Positions 12,130 through 23,389 of a stretch of DNA of 53,237 nt are shown here, piece after piece. Each line of letters begins with the position of its first letter. The stretch's first letter is position 1. The stretch covers positions 89,565 to 142,801 of the forward strand of contig CABFPE010000487.1 in NCBI GenBank assembly GCA_900660155.1, read 5' to 3'. The position numbers were made by a program, and so were the translations under genes. The notes beneath the pieces are model-generated. The model ran no database searches and was not told the DNA's origin. It saw only the letters and a program-made list of their open reading frames with translations. This DNA comes from Hofstenia miamia. Taxonomy: Eukaryota > Xenacoelomorpha > Acoela > Hofsteniidae.

Positions 12130-13521
12130 TGATAAAATAATGGAGCCTCCCCTGAATTGCCAACCCTGGAACTAATGGCACAAATCACCAGAGAAAATCA
12201 TACCCACATCACATAGACCACCAATATCACAAGTAGTATCACTAACATTGATAGATATAGGAGAACTACAAGATACTGAAAAAAATTGTGAGTCAAAATA
12301 TCTTTGTTGAATGCTCAATTCAAAAGTTAGCATGAGCTTATAAAATCTCAAATCAGTCTTGAAATGCAACACATTTTAAGAGAAAATGATGAAGCCATCC
12401 AAAACAGATTGAGCACTTACAAGAGCAAATCAAATGAGAACTCAAAGTGAATGATGACAAGATATGTGAATGGCATGAATGCTACAAAAGTAAGAAAATA
12501 AAAGAAAAATTGCTAATCAAAGAGATGGAAGAGTTACAAAGTAAAACATGCTAATTCAAGAGAACAAACTCCTAGAAGACAAAATAAGATGAAAAAGATT
12601 AGAAGAGGAGCAGGGACAAAGGAAAATGCAGAAAAAATAAGAAACCATTGATCAAACAATATATGAAGAAATAAAAAGAGGCCTTGCTTTATGGAATTGA
12701 TTCTGTGTTGAACAAGACATCATGATATGGCACCATGTAGAGCAACTCTATCAAAATTCACTGGCCAAATAGCCTTCTTCCCACTCAACTTCAATAAGTG
12801 GGTGTCCATATTTCAAGTAAACATGCAAGAACAATACATCAGCCAGGAGACAGCAGCAGCAAGATACCCCTGTACCTTCATAGAGCAGCTTACTTACATT
12901 ATTTAATGTTGGATAGCACAGTTAAAAACAATTATGAATTGCTAATCAGAGATTTCAAGGCATACTACAGAGGTGAATGTTTTAAAAGTTAGTACAAACT
13001 TACAAATTGACAGATTCAACAATCTGAAACCATATATGCAGAAAGTCAAACATGTGTTGAAACTGAGCTTTAGAACAAATTTATATTACAAATATGACCT
13101 TTTTTTCCATATTTGGGAAGGAATTCCAGACAATCTGAGAAGGGCATTTGAGCTAAAAGGAGATGTGGAAGATTTATTGGAAACATTAATCAGCAAGGCC
13201 CTGTCACTAAGCATCACTCTTGAAAACATTAACACAATTAAGGAAAGGCTGCAACAAGAACACAGAGGACAACAACTAAACCAATGACCATTAAAATGGT
13301 GATAGCAGAAGATAAAGCAGAGCTGGAGAAAAAGCTGACACCAGGCATAATTAATGTCAAGACCAAAGATGGAGCAATAAAGGCAATAAGAATAATGAAC
13401 CTACTGCCACAAGTGTGGGTTGAAAAGTCACATCATGATCTGTGATGTGAACAACCTTTCTGAGGTAGAAGAAATCAAAGAACATGTTGAGATCAATGCA
13501 GAAGAAGATTCTTCAAACTAG
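12130..13521 (+). pseudogene. Gypsy B gag remnant
   Basis: The Lys/Glu-rich stretch to about 12,700 would form coiled coil like the gag N-terminus in C, but it has many stops. The capsid block ATLSKFTGQIAFF is near 12,740-12,790, and the downstream capsid region is at 12,973-13,287 (YDLFFHIWEGIPD, matching YDLFSHICKGLPE in C). A zinc-knuckle variant CHKCGLKSHIMIC is at about 13,400-13,440, with CX2CX4HX3C spacing (one residue short of the usual). The frame ends at TAG 13,519-13,521, directly after the frameshift heptamer. Confidence 0.75.
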
Positions 13522-13537
13522 AAGGAGTACTGCCTCC
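13512..13537 (+). promoter_or_regulatory. -1 frameshift signal remnant, gypsy B gag/pol
   Basis: The gag frame ends TCT TCA AAC TAG. The heptamer position holds T TCA AAC (13,512-13,518), one substitution from T TTA AAC. Five nucleotides later GGAG (13,524-13,527) and CTCC (13,534-13,537) can pair across a 6-nt loop. The -1 frame opens with FKLEGVLPP, matching pol in A and C. Confidence 0.65.
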
Positions 13538-14965
13538 TATTAAAATGTGCACCCATCTTAGTTGTAGCAAACCTGTCAGAAACCAACATGATTCTCACCA
13601 CCATAAATAGAGCAGTACTAAAATTTTGGTAAATACAGGCTCTTTGATATTAGTAATCATGGATGAGTGTACAAACAAATTAGGATATTAGAAAGAAGCA
13701 ATGTGAAAAGCTAAGCATAGATTAATTAATGCCTCAGTAGAATAAATGGACACAAAAGGAATACCTAAAAAAAGCTAACATAATTTTCACATACACACTA
13801 ATGGTAGTGGACACCCAGAGGAAATCCCTACCCTATGAACTGATACTGGGAAGTAACATCCTGGAAAATCATAGTTGTGTAATTGACATTGTCTATCAAA
13901 CTTTCAAAATTCAAGAAGAGACAGTATCAACATCTAACAAAATCAAACACAAGAAAGCAGTCCGTTTCAAACTTAAAGAAGATGTGCACCTGCTTCCAAA
14001 CCAGTGGCAATACTATGCAATTGAAACTGAGGACATTAATGATAGTGAAATAATGGCATACAAATAGATCAGACTAAACACAAGAAGAGTAATGATACCA
14101 GGAAGTCTATGCATAGTGAGGAACAGCATGGGAAGAATCCTGATAATGAACTGCATGAATAGAAATGCAATAAGATAAAAATATTTCATACAAAAATTAA
14201 AGTGAAACAAAGAAAAACAACAAAACACATAAATGTGGTTATGGCAGAAAAAAATGGATAACAAAGAAAAGATACCAGACATATGTGATAAGGAATATGA
14301 GCATTTATCAAATAATCAAATCAAACAGTAACAAAGCCTGCTGAAAAAACACTCACAGGTATTCAATTTCAGTGAGATAAGCATGGGAAAGTAGTTGGTG
14401 AAACTCACAAGATCATAATGACTACAAGTGAGCTGATTCAATTACCAGTGCAGAGAGTACCAGAGCATATGCAAGAGAAATACAGCAACATACTACAAGA
14501 GTTAATAATTTCTGGTATTATCTGACTGAGTGAAGGTCCTTAAGCTATTCCTACAGTGTTTGTGAAGCAGGGAAACAAACATCAAATATGTATCAATTTC
14601 AGGAAATTGAATAATATCAAAAAGAAGGACTCTTATGCATTACCACAAATTATAGACACAATTTACTCTGCAGCTCAGAATAAATACTTCACAGCCAGCA
14701 ATCTTTGTAAAGTGTACTGGCAGATGTCTATGGAACCTGATGATATAGAGAAGACCACATTTATAACACCATATGGACAGTACAAGTGGGTCTATATGGC
14801 TGTGCAACATGCCAGCAATTTTTTAAAGTTACATAACAAAGGTCTTAAGAATTGTACACCACAAAGAGGACAAAGGTGGTATCCTCATAGCTATTAAAAC
14901 AGTAAAAGAGCATATTGAAAAAGTGGATAGAATGCTCACAATACTATTGTGGCATCAGTATGAAA
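13522..14965 (+). pseudogene. Gypsy B protease and reverse transcriptase, 5' part
   Basis: The protease motif is at about 13,625-13,650, where the expected DTG reads NTG, losing the catalytic Asp. The linker at 13,801-14,067 has SLPYELILGSN, matching SLPYEVILGND in C. The RT segment at 14,556-14,897 has FVKQGNKHQICINFRKLNN and SNLCKVYWQMSM. Just downstream, in another frame, the YxDD position reads KGGILIA where copy C has CIDDILIA, so both catalytic aspartates are glycine. The coding similarity breaks off at about 14,965, where an unrelated segment begins. Confidence 0.8.
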
Positions 14966-15827
14966 TCAGTGAGCAATCCTACAAATCTATCTATTGAGAG
15001 TATTGAGTTGAAGGATGGATTTACTAATGCTACAAATTAATAACTAACTGATCCTGCTATAGTACCCTATCCTAATAAAAGCTAAAAGTAAACAAGAGAT
15101 CATGTTAGGAAATAGTGGCTACACTCAGCTGAACTAATACAGATAAACTTATAAAAGAGTCATCCAAGACTAGAGCCCTATTTAAGATACAGACTAAAGA
15201 AGTCATAACTATTGGTGCAGTGAGTAAAACCTATGTGCTAAGTAAGAAACCTACACTCAGTGTTTTTTCATCTCATACAAATTTGGTAATAGCAATAAAG
15301 GTTAATTTCATTTATGAATAAAATGCAGTACAACAAAACCCTTACTGTATATCTAACTAAGTTAAAGTGACATGCCAGAACTAAGCTGTCCTCCATCTGG
15401 GTGCCCTTTAACTATGCAAACAAATTTAGAAACACATACTTTTTAATAAAATATAAAGTCAAGATAAAAAGTAAAAAACAAATTTACTGAGAATAAACTG
15501 AAGAGAATTAAAATGAATAAATGACACTTATTTATAATAATAACAACTGGCATCAAGAACATATTTGCATACCATTGAAAATATAGACAAATACTGGACT
15601 AGTACAATTCAGTTGTCTGCAACAGTAAATTTTACCACATCAAATTAACAGAAATATTTAAAACTAAGAATAAAGCACTGTTGTTACATTGTCATATTTG
15701 CATTTGAAATAATTTTGTAAGCTTAATATTGAAATGAGTAATTGTAAATAAAGAAGTAGAACAGAATTTAATGTCTTTATTCCACACAATGAAATGCCTG
15801 ATAAAGGGTCAATTGAAACAAGTGTGA
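14966..15827 (+). other. Unrelated segment interrupting gypsy B RT
   Basis: The RT thumb homology stops near 14,965 and resumes at about 15,829 (MLKTKLTFLGREIQY, matching the equivalent block of copy C). The roughly 860 bp between has no coding potential and no counterpart in A or C. I could not find terminal repeats or a clear target duplication, so it is an inserted element or rearranged DNA of unknown class. Confidence 0.55.
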
Positions 15828-16330
15828 AATGCTGAAAACAAAGCTAACCTTCTTGGGAAGAGAGATCCAATACAGAACAATCAAAATGAAAGAAGACATG
15901 TGGCAGATGATAGAGAACATCAGTAAACCTGAAATGTGACAAGCATCTAGAATTTGTGATGGGATTTTTTAATTACTACGGGACTTTCATTCTCAGGCTG
16001 GCAGAGAAATCAGCAAAGATGACAAATCTCCTAAAAAAGAATGTACCATTTGTATGGACATGGCATGAACAGAAGGAACTGGATCTTATAAAAAAAGAAC
16101 TGGCAAAAACACTGTCATTAAACACTCTGGATTATTCAAAAACATTAATATTCAACTGTGATGTGAGTAAAGTAACAATTGGTGCCTTCCTAGCCCAAAT
16201 GAAAAATAAAGAGAGGAACCAGTCCAAAGTTTAAGCAGGAAACTAAAGGAACCTGAGCAGAATTACATATTGTGTAAGCTCAAGATGCTTGCATTAGTAG
16301 AAAGCATTAATCATGATCAAAGAGGAGATC
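15828..16330 (+). pseudogene. Gypsy B RT connection and RNase H
   Basis: RT thumb sequence resumes here with FLGREIQY, then the connection block FFNYYGTFI and FVWTWHEQ (15,956-16,234). The RNase H start is FNCDVSKVTIGAFLAQ, which retains the first acidic residue. The second motif is recognisable at about 16,275 (CKLKMLALVESI), but the Glu of the copy C motif (LEMLALV) reads Lys here. The part with the third catalytic Asp has been lost or scrambled before 16,330. The copy is non-functional. Confidence 0.75.
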
Positions 16331-17308
16331 TCAGAAGAAGAAATTGTTAAGAAGCATTCTAGAACAAATACAATGGAAAATGAAGACCCCAGAAATGCTC
16401 ATAAGTAGAGAGGCAAACTTCTACTTTAGGAGATACAAGTGCAAAATCATTGAGAATTACCTGTTATAAACAGAAGTGCAGAAGATACATGAGAAAGGCA
16501 CTTTTGGATAAACCAAACAGAGATTTTAACTCAAAGTATATAAACATGGCAATACAAAAAGTAGTCAAGGACAGAATAAATAACTGCACAAGCTGTTTAC
16601 TTCACAATAAGTTACATTTCCCAAAATGCACCCCTAGAGAAAATAATTGCTACCAGAGCAAATGAAATCATGCATATGGACTTGGAAACGCTGTCAAGAG
16701 ATGATGAAGGTTACCAACATGCACTGGTCATGATAGATAATTTCATGAGATGATGAAATTTGAACATGGGAAAATGACCACATACCATTCACAAGCAAAT
16801 GGAGCACATAGAGCATAATCAGACATTATTTAGCTGATAAGAGTAATTACATCCTGTGTAGGAGGTAGACAGTGGTGACAAGTAACATAGATGATAGATT
16901 TTTTCTATAACACTGTGGCACACTCAACAACAAGGATCATGCATTTTAAAGCAATGTTTAGCAGAGAGCCATCAACTCTGCCTTCTATGCAATATACAAA
17001 CTACTACCAGGATATTGAATATATAAAGATACTCAAAAACCATATGACAGAGGTTGATGAGACAATGTGCAGAAATATAAAAAGGTTGACAGTAAGACAA
17101 GAGAGAAACTTCAACAAGAACTTATACAGAAAGCTTCACAAAGTAGGTGATCTGGTCTATGCATATACAATAGAAAAAAACAAGCAACATAAATCAAGTC
17201 AAGAAGTTAAGATCACTTTGGGCAGGTCCTTTCACCACAGTGAAAATTCTACCAAGCAACTGATACAAACTAAGTAATGGCAGCACATTACACTTTCAAA
17301 ATCTAAAG
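16331..17308 (+). pseudogene. Gypsy B integrase, core deleted
   Basis: The zinc-binding part is at 16,450-16,665 (CTSC retained). The core begins HMDLETLSRDD and runs to ALVMIDNF at about 16,745. It then jumps to a block ending in TTYHSQANGAH, which contains the region after the third catalytic residue. The second acidic motif present in A and C is deleted. The C-terminal part at 16,891-17,277 (FFYNTVAHSTTR and HKVGDLVYAY) corresponds to 41,189-41,679 in copy C. Integrase runs without a stop into ORF3 at AAG TGC (17,306-17,311), where A and C have TGA. Confidence 0.8.
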
Positions 17309-19952
17309 TGCACAATAGGAGATATACAACACATATATCTGAACAATGACACACAATTTGAGATTATACACAACAAAAACCAAAATTATTATGTGATGAG
17401 TGACATCAAAAGTGTTGATGAAGAAGTGTTTGATGATCAAGTATATCATAAAATAAATGAATCTGAATTTAAACCCCATATAATGCCTCAAAGAGAGGCT
17501 AAAAATAATTACCATTATGACTCTAATATATGGGATTTAAATACTGTAACCCTGTTTAAGTGGGAAAATGAAGAGAGGAACAAGAGATTGCTCAGAGGAG
17601 GAACAGTGAAATAGAACGCATTGAACTCAAATTCTGAGACCCTGATGAAAAGAATAAACACAAAATTCAATGATCTGGACCGTCAAGATCCAAAGAAACG
17701 TAGTAAAGATAAGCAGAATCTCAGCCCACTGTTTCAGAGCAAATGCAAAGGCTCTGATACCAGCAGAAGATACACATCACATAGCATACAGGGCAAATGT
17801 AAAGGTTCTGTTATGCTACAAATAAACAAAAACGTACCCTGGGAATGTAAAGCAAGGAGTATGATTGAACTCACAACTGTACCCAGTTGTAAACATAACG
17901 ACAATGGGTTGCAAGATGTGAGCAGTACATCAAATGTGGAGGACCTACCAAGCACAAGTGCGTCAACTAGAGTAATCCACGAAATACGAACCCACAAGAG
18001 GAATCAAGTAGAGGGGCATGCAACACTAAGTCAGAGCCAGTCATTATCACTAACAAGATTTAGAAAACAATTTGATAAAATGACAAGGATAGGATCAAAC
18101 GTAGTACATCCGTATTTTCTAGCCAATAGCAGAATTACAAAGAACATGCACAGAAAACTAAAGTACTAAAGTACACAAAAACTAAAACAAAATTTGCCAC
18201 ATACCACTGATAATAGGTGCACAACAAAAACTAAAGGTCAACATGATAATCAGTTATCTGGGGCAGATGAATGTTAGGATGGAAAGAACTTACTTTAGAA
18301 TCAAAGTCAATGTATTCTTTGACGATGAATTCACACTAGAGGAGGCACAGAAACTAATGATCAGAAGACACATACTGGCAAAACAAGAATAAGTCAAATT
18401 AGAAATAAAAAACTTCTTGACTATACACTTTTTAAAAGATGTGGAATACATAAAGTATTTATCAAAAATGATAGACAAAGTGATGATGACGTTGAACATA
18501 GAAAAAACTCAGCCCATCATGGTGAGCAGCAGAGAAAACAAGACCCCACCAGAAAACATACAAATGATGGCAGAGAAAACACAGAATATCTTTACAATTG
18601 ACAACAGCCACACGCAGCAGACTACATCAAGAATAATAGAAATCGACCTAATGTTAGACCATTGGACCATGGCATATCACAAAATAATAGAACTAAAAAC
18701 CGACGTAAATGTGTATATAGTAGCTCTAATGATTGAGACCATGGAATTCCTGCAAGAAATACAAGACATAACCAACGTAAATATTTATATGTAGCCTTAA
18801 TTAGAGAATGAAATTCCTGCAAGAAATACAAGAAATATGGAATTAGATCAAGAACACAGCTCAATATGCGTGGCTGATAATTGAAATAAAAATACCTACA
18901 TCCAAATAACACAGCTCAATTGAAGTGATATTAGAGGAAATCAAAAGAAGCTACAGGCTACAGTCACAAGTAAGTTTCAAAAGTATATTTCAGGAACTCA
19001 ACTGCCTGCACATTAAGTATAGAAGTGCTGCATGGATAATTGCTATATTTTTTAACAGCAGATAAAAATATGTGCCTCCATCGTAAGACGCACATGGCTC
19101 AAAATCACAAATGAAAAAAATTTCGAAATTGCAGTATCACTGATCATACCAAACATTAAGAACTGGCTGCTTGCAAACGTAAAGGCTAGCATTTCTTCAG
19201 TCATAAACATAAAAAGAGACTATGCAATACAAAAAATTGTTCACGGGAATAGCAAATAAGGAAACTCCAATTGCAAAGCTCTCTCGTATAAATATCGCGA
19301 ACAGACTAGGCATTTGCCTCACAGATATATACATATTCTCAAAGAGATCAAGGAAGTACATGTGGGGCGCTATAGCCGTAAATGAAAAATCCAGATCAAA
19401 CATGAAAAAATTCACAAACAACTAACCATGCTGCTCTTTATGAAGAATTAAAACAGGAGAGGAAAATCAGACGGGACAACAAAGACGAAATGGTCAATAT
19501 AATCAAATTAGTACCAAAGATATTAAAGTATACCAACAATGAAGAATTAATGCTCAGCTCACAGCAATCAAAATGTCATGAAGGCGCAGAAAGCTATTGA
19601 AAAGGTTAACATTGAGAAATAGAATGTATGGATACTGAAGCAAGCCATGCAATGAATTGACACGCTTGATGATAGATATCTGATTCAGACAGCAATAGAG
19701 TGGAAAGAGAAAGTCGCTGAATGTTACTATGAATGATTAAATGAATTATTATCCAAATCAGTGCTGAAGTACATCTACACAGAGGCCTTCACAGAAAAGG
19801 AGCTCAAAGAACTAGTGAAATCTGAAAACCCTAACTTCGTGTGCGATAACTGTGTTAACGAAGCATCTGTGGATGCTGCGCAGGTAATTGATTTCAGAAA
19901 ACCGCACTCATCAGAGCCAAATCCTTGTAGTGAAATTATTAGGCATTACTAA
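17309..19952 (+). pseudogene. Gypsy B post-integrase ORF3
   Basis: This is the plus-strand counterpart of ORF3 in copy C, degraded. In order: acidic segment SDIKSVDEEVFDD (C: DDLDSVHEEEFQD); the block IMPQREAKNNYHYDSNIWDL (C: IMPKRAARNKIKYDPKIWDI); a basic Ser-rich stretch at 17,621-18,050 with KCKGS repeats; IGSNVVHPYF at 18,090-18,120; and an acidic region to 18,794. Then come a segment ending SRKYMWGAI at about 19,375 (C: TKKYMWGAT), a block with KAIEKVNIEK near 19,600, and TEAFTEKELKELV at 19,761-19,952 (C: TKAFTRQEIDELL). The last C-specific module is absent, so B is 3'-truncated. The frame is shared with the integrase end up to 18,169 apart from one TAG at 17,612-17,614, and is shifted afterwards. 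No known family is recognised. Confidence 0.7.
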
Positions 19953-20690
19953 TTGGCAATGTAATAAAAATAGGTCTATAGTTCAAACAATCTTTTGGGT
20001 CATTTTTTGAATAATGGACTAATATTTGTCAATTTTCATTGGTCAAGAAAAGTCGAATGTCTAATACACGCGTTTATAATGTATGAAAGTGACTCAGCTA
20101 ATAAATCTGGCGCAATTTTTAGATACCAAGTGGGAATTATAGTCACGAATTGGAAAGAGAAAAATGGTGCTATAGGTTGAATTTCATTAGTATTAGAATT
20201 GTATTTATATCATTATAATTGCCTAAGTTGCAAAAAGCTTTTTAAAAGATGTTACTCATGTCCTTATAACTAGTGACTACCCATCTTTTTTAATATATTT
20301 TTTCAATTTTTTCATCTTTTGTTGTTTCCTATCTATAAAGCCCCATCTACCTTTTTGAAAAAAAATATCTTGAAATTTAAAACGGTTATACTTATTATAG
20401 GCTTTTCATGTGTAAATATTGCATAGATTACGACCATTTTTATAAGTATTATAATTGTTTCTTTTGACAATTGTTGCATTCCTTCAATTTAGATTGCTTT
20501 TTTTCAATTAAATCTAAGCAGTTTGCATCAATCCATTGCTTAGAAACTTTTTAGACACATCATAAACTTATTTTAGTGTTTCCTTACAGGGAAACAAATG
20601 TCTAATTAGCATAGAAGAATATTATTAAAGTTGTTGAACATTTCATTTGGTGTTTATGAACAGTAAATTATATTCTAATTTTCGATTTTT
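19953..20690. other. Non-coding stretch right of gypsy B
   Basis: No homology to ORF3, LTRs or other elements in the window is seen. The sequence is AT-rich and has poly(T) runs. It separates truncated gypsy B from the minus-strand LINE fragments. Confidence 0.5.
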
Positions 20691-20699
20691 TCCTTCTGA

Positions 20700-20900
20700 T
20701 TTTCTCTATTTTGTCCCGAATTTTATTTGAATCGTTAAATTTTGATTATTAAAGTAAGTTGCTATAAGGCAATGGTCAGAGTAAGGGAATTCAGAACAAA
20801 TATATTTATATAGAGATTCATTTTCTAAAACCATAAAATAATCATTTGGATCTATATTCAATAAAGTTCGCAATATTTTTATCCCTACATTATTTTGCAT
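20700..20900 (-). pseudogene. LINE endonuclease fragment, C-terminal piece
   Basis: The frame ending near 20,706 contains NDYFMVLENESLYKYI, then FPYSDHCLIATYFNN. The SDH triad is the C-terminal catalytic motif of APE-type LINE endonucleases (compare LLSDHLITCSIL in ORF2 at 23.8-26.5 kb). It is the third of three colinear endonuclease pieces on this strand (27.7-28.1 kb, 23.4-23.7 kb and here). I infer that they come from one element that later insertions split. Confidence 0.55.
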
Positions 20901-21084
20901 AAGCAGTATGTTTCATTTCGATTAAATGCTTAGTTTCATTGTTATCTCTAGTTTCCATTTCATACTTAGTTTGTTTTATTTTTATAAGTCGGCATTGATT
21001 ATTGTAAAGATAAATTATGGGAGATAATTTTTATTGTTTCATCAACACTTAATTTTAACAAAAGCATTTAAATGCATTTCGAAT

Positions 21085-21225
21085 TACAAAGTCGTCAGTT
21101 TTACAAATAATTCTCTTTAAATTTACTTGATTTAATAATTTTTTTTGCTAAATCTTAATTATTGGTCACAATATGTAGGTTATGCATATAATCGTCTTTC
21201 GTATTTAGACTTGAAATGATCTAAT
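21085..21225 (+). repeat. Diverged Penelope-like element terminus
   Basis: The sequence agtcgtcagttttacaaata followed by taaatttacttgattt matches the left terminal repeat of the Penelope-like element at 33,518-33,580. A second matching patch lies around 21,195-21,225. Divergence is high and no coding sequence is attached. It may be a remnant end or a shared repeat. Confidence 0.45.
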
Positions 21226-21482
21226 TAGAATGCCTTCAGTGATAGTAGGCATGGCCTACGAGAATCACGGCCTGGCGATATGCAGACTGCCAATAAAAAA
21301 AATGAGGCGGACTTTTACTATTTAAATGACAATTCTAATTTGCAAATTTATAGAGAAAGCTTGTAAGCAGTATCAAAATTAATAAAAGACAAGGAAGACA
21401 TTTTACTTCATAATACAAATAACCTAAAATATAAACCGTACTTTACAAAAACAAATCATATGAACACGAACAAATTAATAAG

Positions 21483-22396
21483 TCACTTTTTCCTCATAGA
21501 AGTAGCTAGTTTAAAACTTTGTAACTTTGACTTTGACGACAGAACTTCACTTCTTTTATGTTTTTGCAAATTATTGAAATATATATTAGCACTACATTGG
21601 ATAAGACGTGTAGTAATTTTCATGGTATGATTTTTGCATACATTAGCTTCTAGAAGTCTGGAGGTTATGTAGTCAGAAAAAGTACGAACTAATGATCCAA
21701 CAAAATTGTCTGTTTTTTGAGAAAGGATGATTTCTTCATTCACTCCAATAATATTCTCTCCAGTATATCTCATATCTCGCTGAATATACATTTCATCAAA
21801 AGATATGCAGCAGTCAATAACAGAGTTACTCGGATACTCTTCTCGTTTACTTTCAAGATATTTGATCAAATCGATACTTCCTGAATAAAACGTACGTAAA
21901 TACCGTGCATTCGGTAAAGGTAAATATTCTCTTAATGCCTCATAAGCTGAAGAAGAAATAAACTTAATAATTAAACAAAAACGGATGATACGTGATGTAA
22001 ACTTGGATTTTGAATAATATTGACGAGCATTGAGATCATCCAATAGATCATATTGTTTATCAAAATTAGAAAGATAGCTACATAACTCAGTAATTTGTGA
22101 TTTGCGAGAAATTTTTCCAGATTTGCAAGCCCTCAGCCAAGGAGGACTAGGAACAAAGTTACCTGAAATAAATAACTTTACAGATAAGTTGGGTTGAACG
22201 ATGATACCTTCTTTAACAATTGGTATTTCTGGTAGGAGATGGTAAATTCTGAGATTACCAAGACTATAATCTTTTGTCCAATCATTTGGAAAATCATTAG
22301 ATGAAATATCGTCTAGGGATTTGATAAAGTCTTTTTTGTTGAATATGGGCAATTCATCTGTACTAATATTTCGAATGGCAGGAGGACGACGTTCTT
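21483..22396 (-). pseudogene. P/THAP9-like transposase: N-terminal half fused to C-terminal tail
   Basis: P-element-type transposases cut and paste DNA with an RNase H-like core. This part holds the N-terminal half: PPAIRNISTDELP, a linker, then YTSR-like FTSRIIRFCLIIKF, SSSAYEALREYLPLP and CCISFDEMYIQRDM, where the Asp of DEMY is the expected first catalytic residue. It then reads GENIIGVNEE and passes directly to a basic C-terminal tail (LVRTFSDYITSRL to about SMRKK). The middle of the core, including the insertion domain, is missing here, which suggests an internally deleted derivative. The open frame is continuous with 22,398-23,297 across the N at 22,397, but the domain order is reversed. 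Confidence 0.75.
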
Positions 22397-22397
22397 N
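22397..22397. other. Single N inside transposase frame
   Basis: On the minus strand, transposase C-terminal-half sequence precedes this base and N-terminal-half sequence follows it. That order cannot come from one intact gene, so the N probably marks a join between two element copies, in the assembly or in the genome. Confidence 0.7.
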
Positions 22398-23325
22398 ATT
22401 TGTTATTAGCAATTGAAATATTTCCGAAATAATGCTACACATTGTCTCTGATGGAACTGTAAGTCCACCTCGATTTGTCAAAGTAAAATACTTCGAAAAC
22501 ACTGGAGCTTGAGATTGAACTAAAATATGTTGACATTCTGTACAACTACTGATAATTTTTTGGATTTGTTTAGAAACATATCCAGCTAGATAGGCAACTA
22601 CTTCCATTTCGAAATCATTAAGTTCTAACAAATCGGTTAAAACCAGGTTTTCAAATGTAGTTGTGTCCATATTTAGATTCATAATTGTACACAAATCATC
22701 ACTACTGTGTTCGTTCAAAAAACTTTTCAATTTTATAATCTTTTCACTGCGCTCAACTTCGTAGAGCCCAACCAAAAATCTACCGCCACTCATTTGGCCA
22801 TAATAACCAAAACGTTTCTCAAGATTGTCTTGTTGGATTCTCGAAGTCAAAAAGACACTGTATTGAAAATCCTGTAAAAGACTTCTTGATAAGTCAATAA
22901 TAGACAATGTAGTCGATATCACAGCATTAAATGTTTGTGTGGTTAGTCCAGGTAACTTGCTGTATTTCCATTGCTTACTCCATTCAACAAATTTTTCAAG
23001 AAAATTTATAACCTCGCCATTGATTCTACATATACCTCGAGCAATATGCAATGGATGGTGGGTTGATTTGGCGTTTAAACAATTCCACCATATATAAAAA
23101 ATTCGAATAAATTGAGCAGTACTCAGAGACTCTTTATTTTCAAATATTGTCTCCAGGGCGATGACATTTGAAATGTCAAACATGCTAATACATATCATTA
23201 CATCCTGCATTCTATGCTGCGGAAATACAACAGCTTCGCTCAACTTAGGAGCCATTTTCAAAACATTGTGCTTTTCTTGATCAAATAACTTCTGCAATGA
23301 TTTAAAGTAGCCTTTCCCTTTTCTG
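22398..23325 (-). pseudogene. P/THAP9-like transposase: C-terminal half
   Basis: Coding sequence begins just inside the left flank with KGYFKSLQKLFDQEK, preceded by an acceptor-like ttgcag at about 23,335, so an upstream exon is probably missing. It continues through LSEAVVFPQHRMQDV and the GTP-binding/insertion region. SRIQQDNLEKRFGYYGQMSG (near 22,790-22,850) is the hallmark of P/THAP9 transposases, including the late acidic residue region. Then come YLAGYVSKQIQ, CTECQ and TLTNRGGLTVPSE, close to the usual C-terminus. The frame is open for about 300 codons up to the N. Long open sequence suggests a recent copy. Confidence 0.8.
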
Positions 23326-23389
23326 CGAGTGAAACTGCAAATGTATCGATATTAAATACTTTGATTTGAGTATGAAAATTCAAAACAAA

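Larger units (their letters stand above)
12130..19952 (+). mobile_element. Gypsy-type LTR retrotransposon copy B (decayed)
   Basis: A second copy of the same lineage lies in the same orientation and begins within gag close to the end of copy A. It has gag, protease, RT (interrupted by an unrelated segment of about 0.87 kb), RNase H, integrase (core deleted) and the longest plus-strand ORF3. Neither LTR is recognised. It is closer to copy C than to A in protein motifs such as NCDVSKVTIGA versus DCDVSNVAIGA. All domains carry stops. Confidence 0.85.

Noticed and set aside
21483..23297. Single intact 604-residue transposase gene
   Set aside because: The domain order is reversed around an N and the middle of one half is missing.
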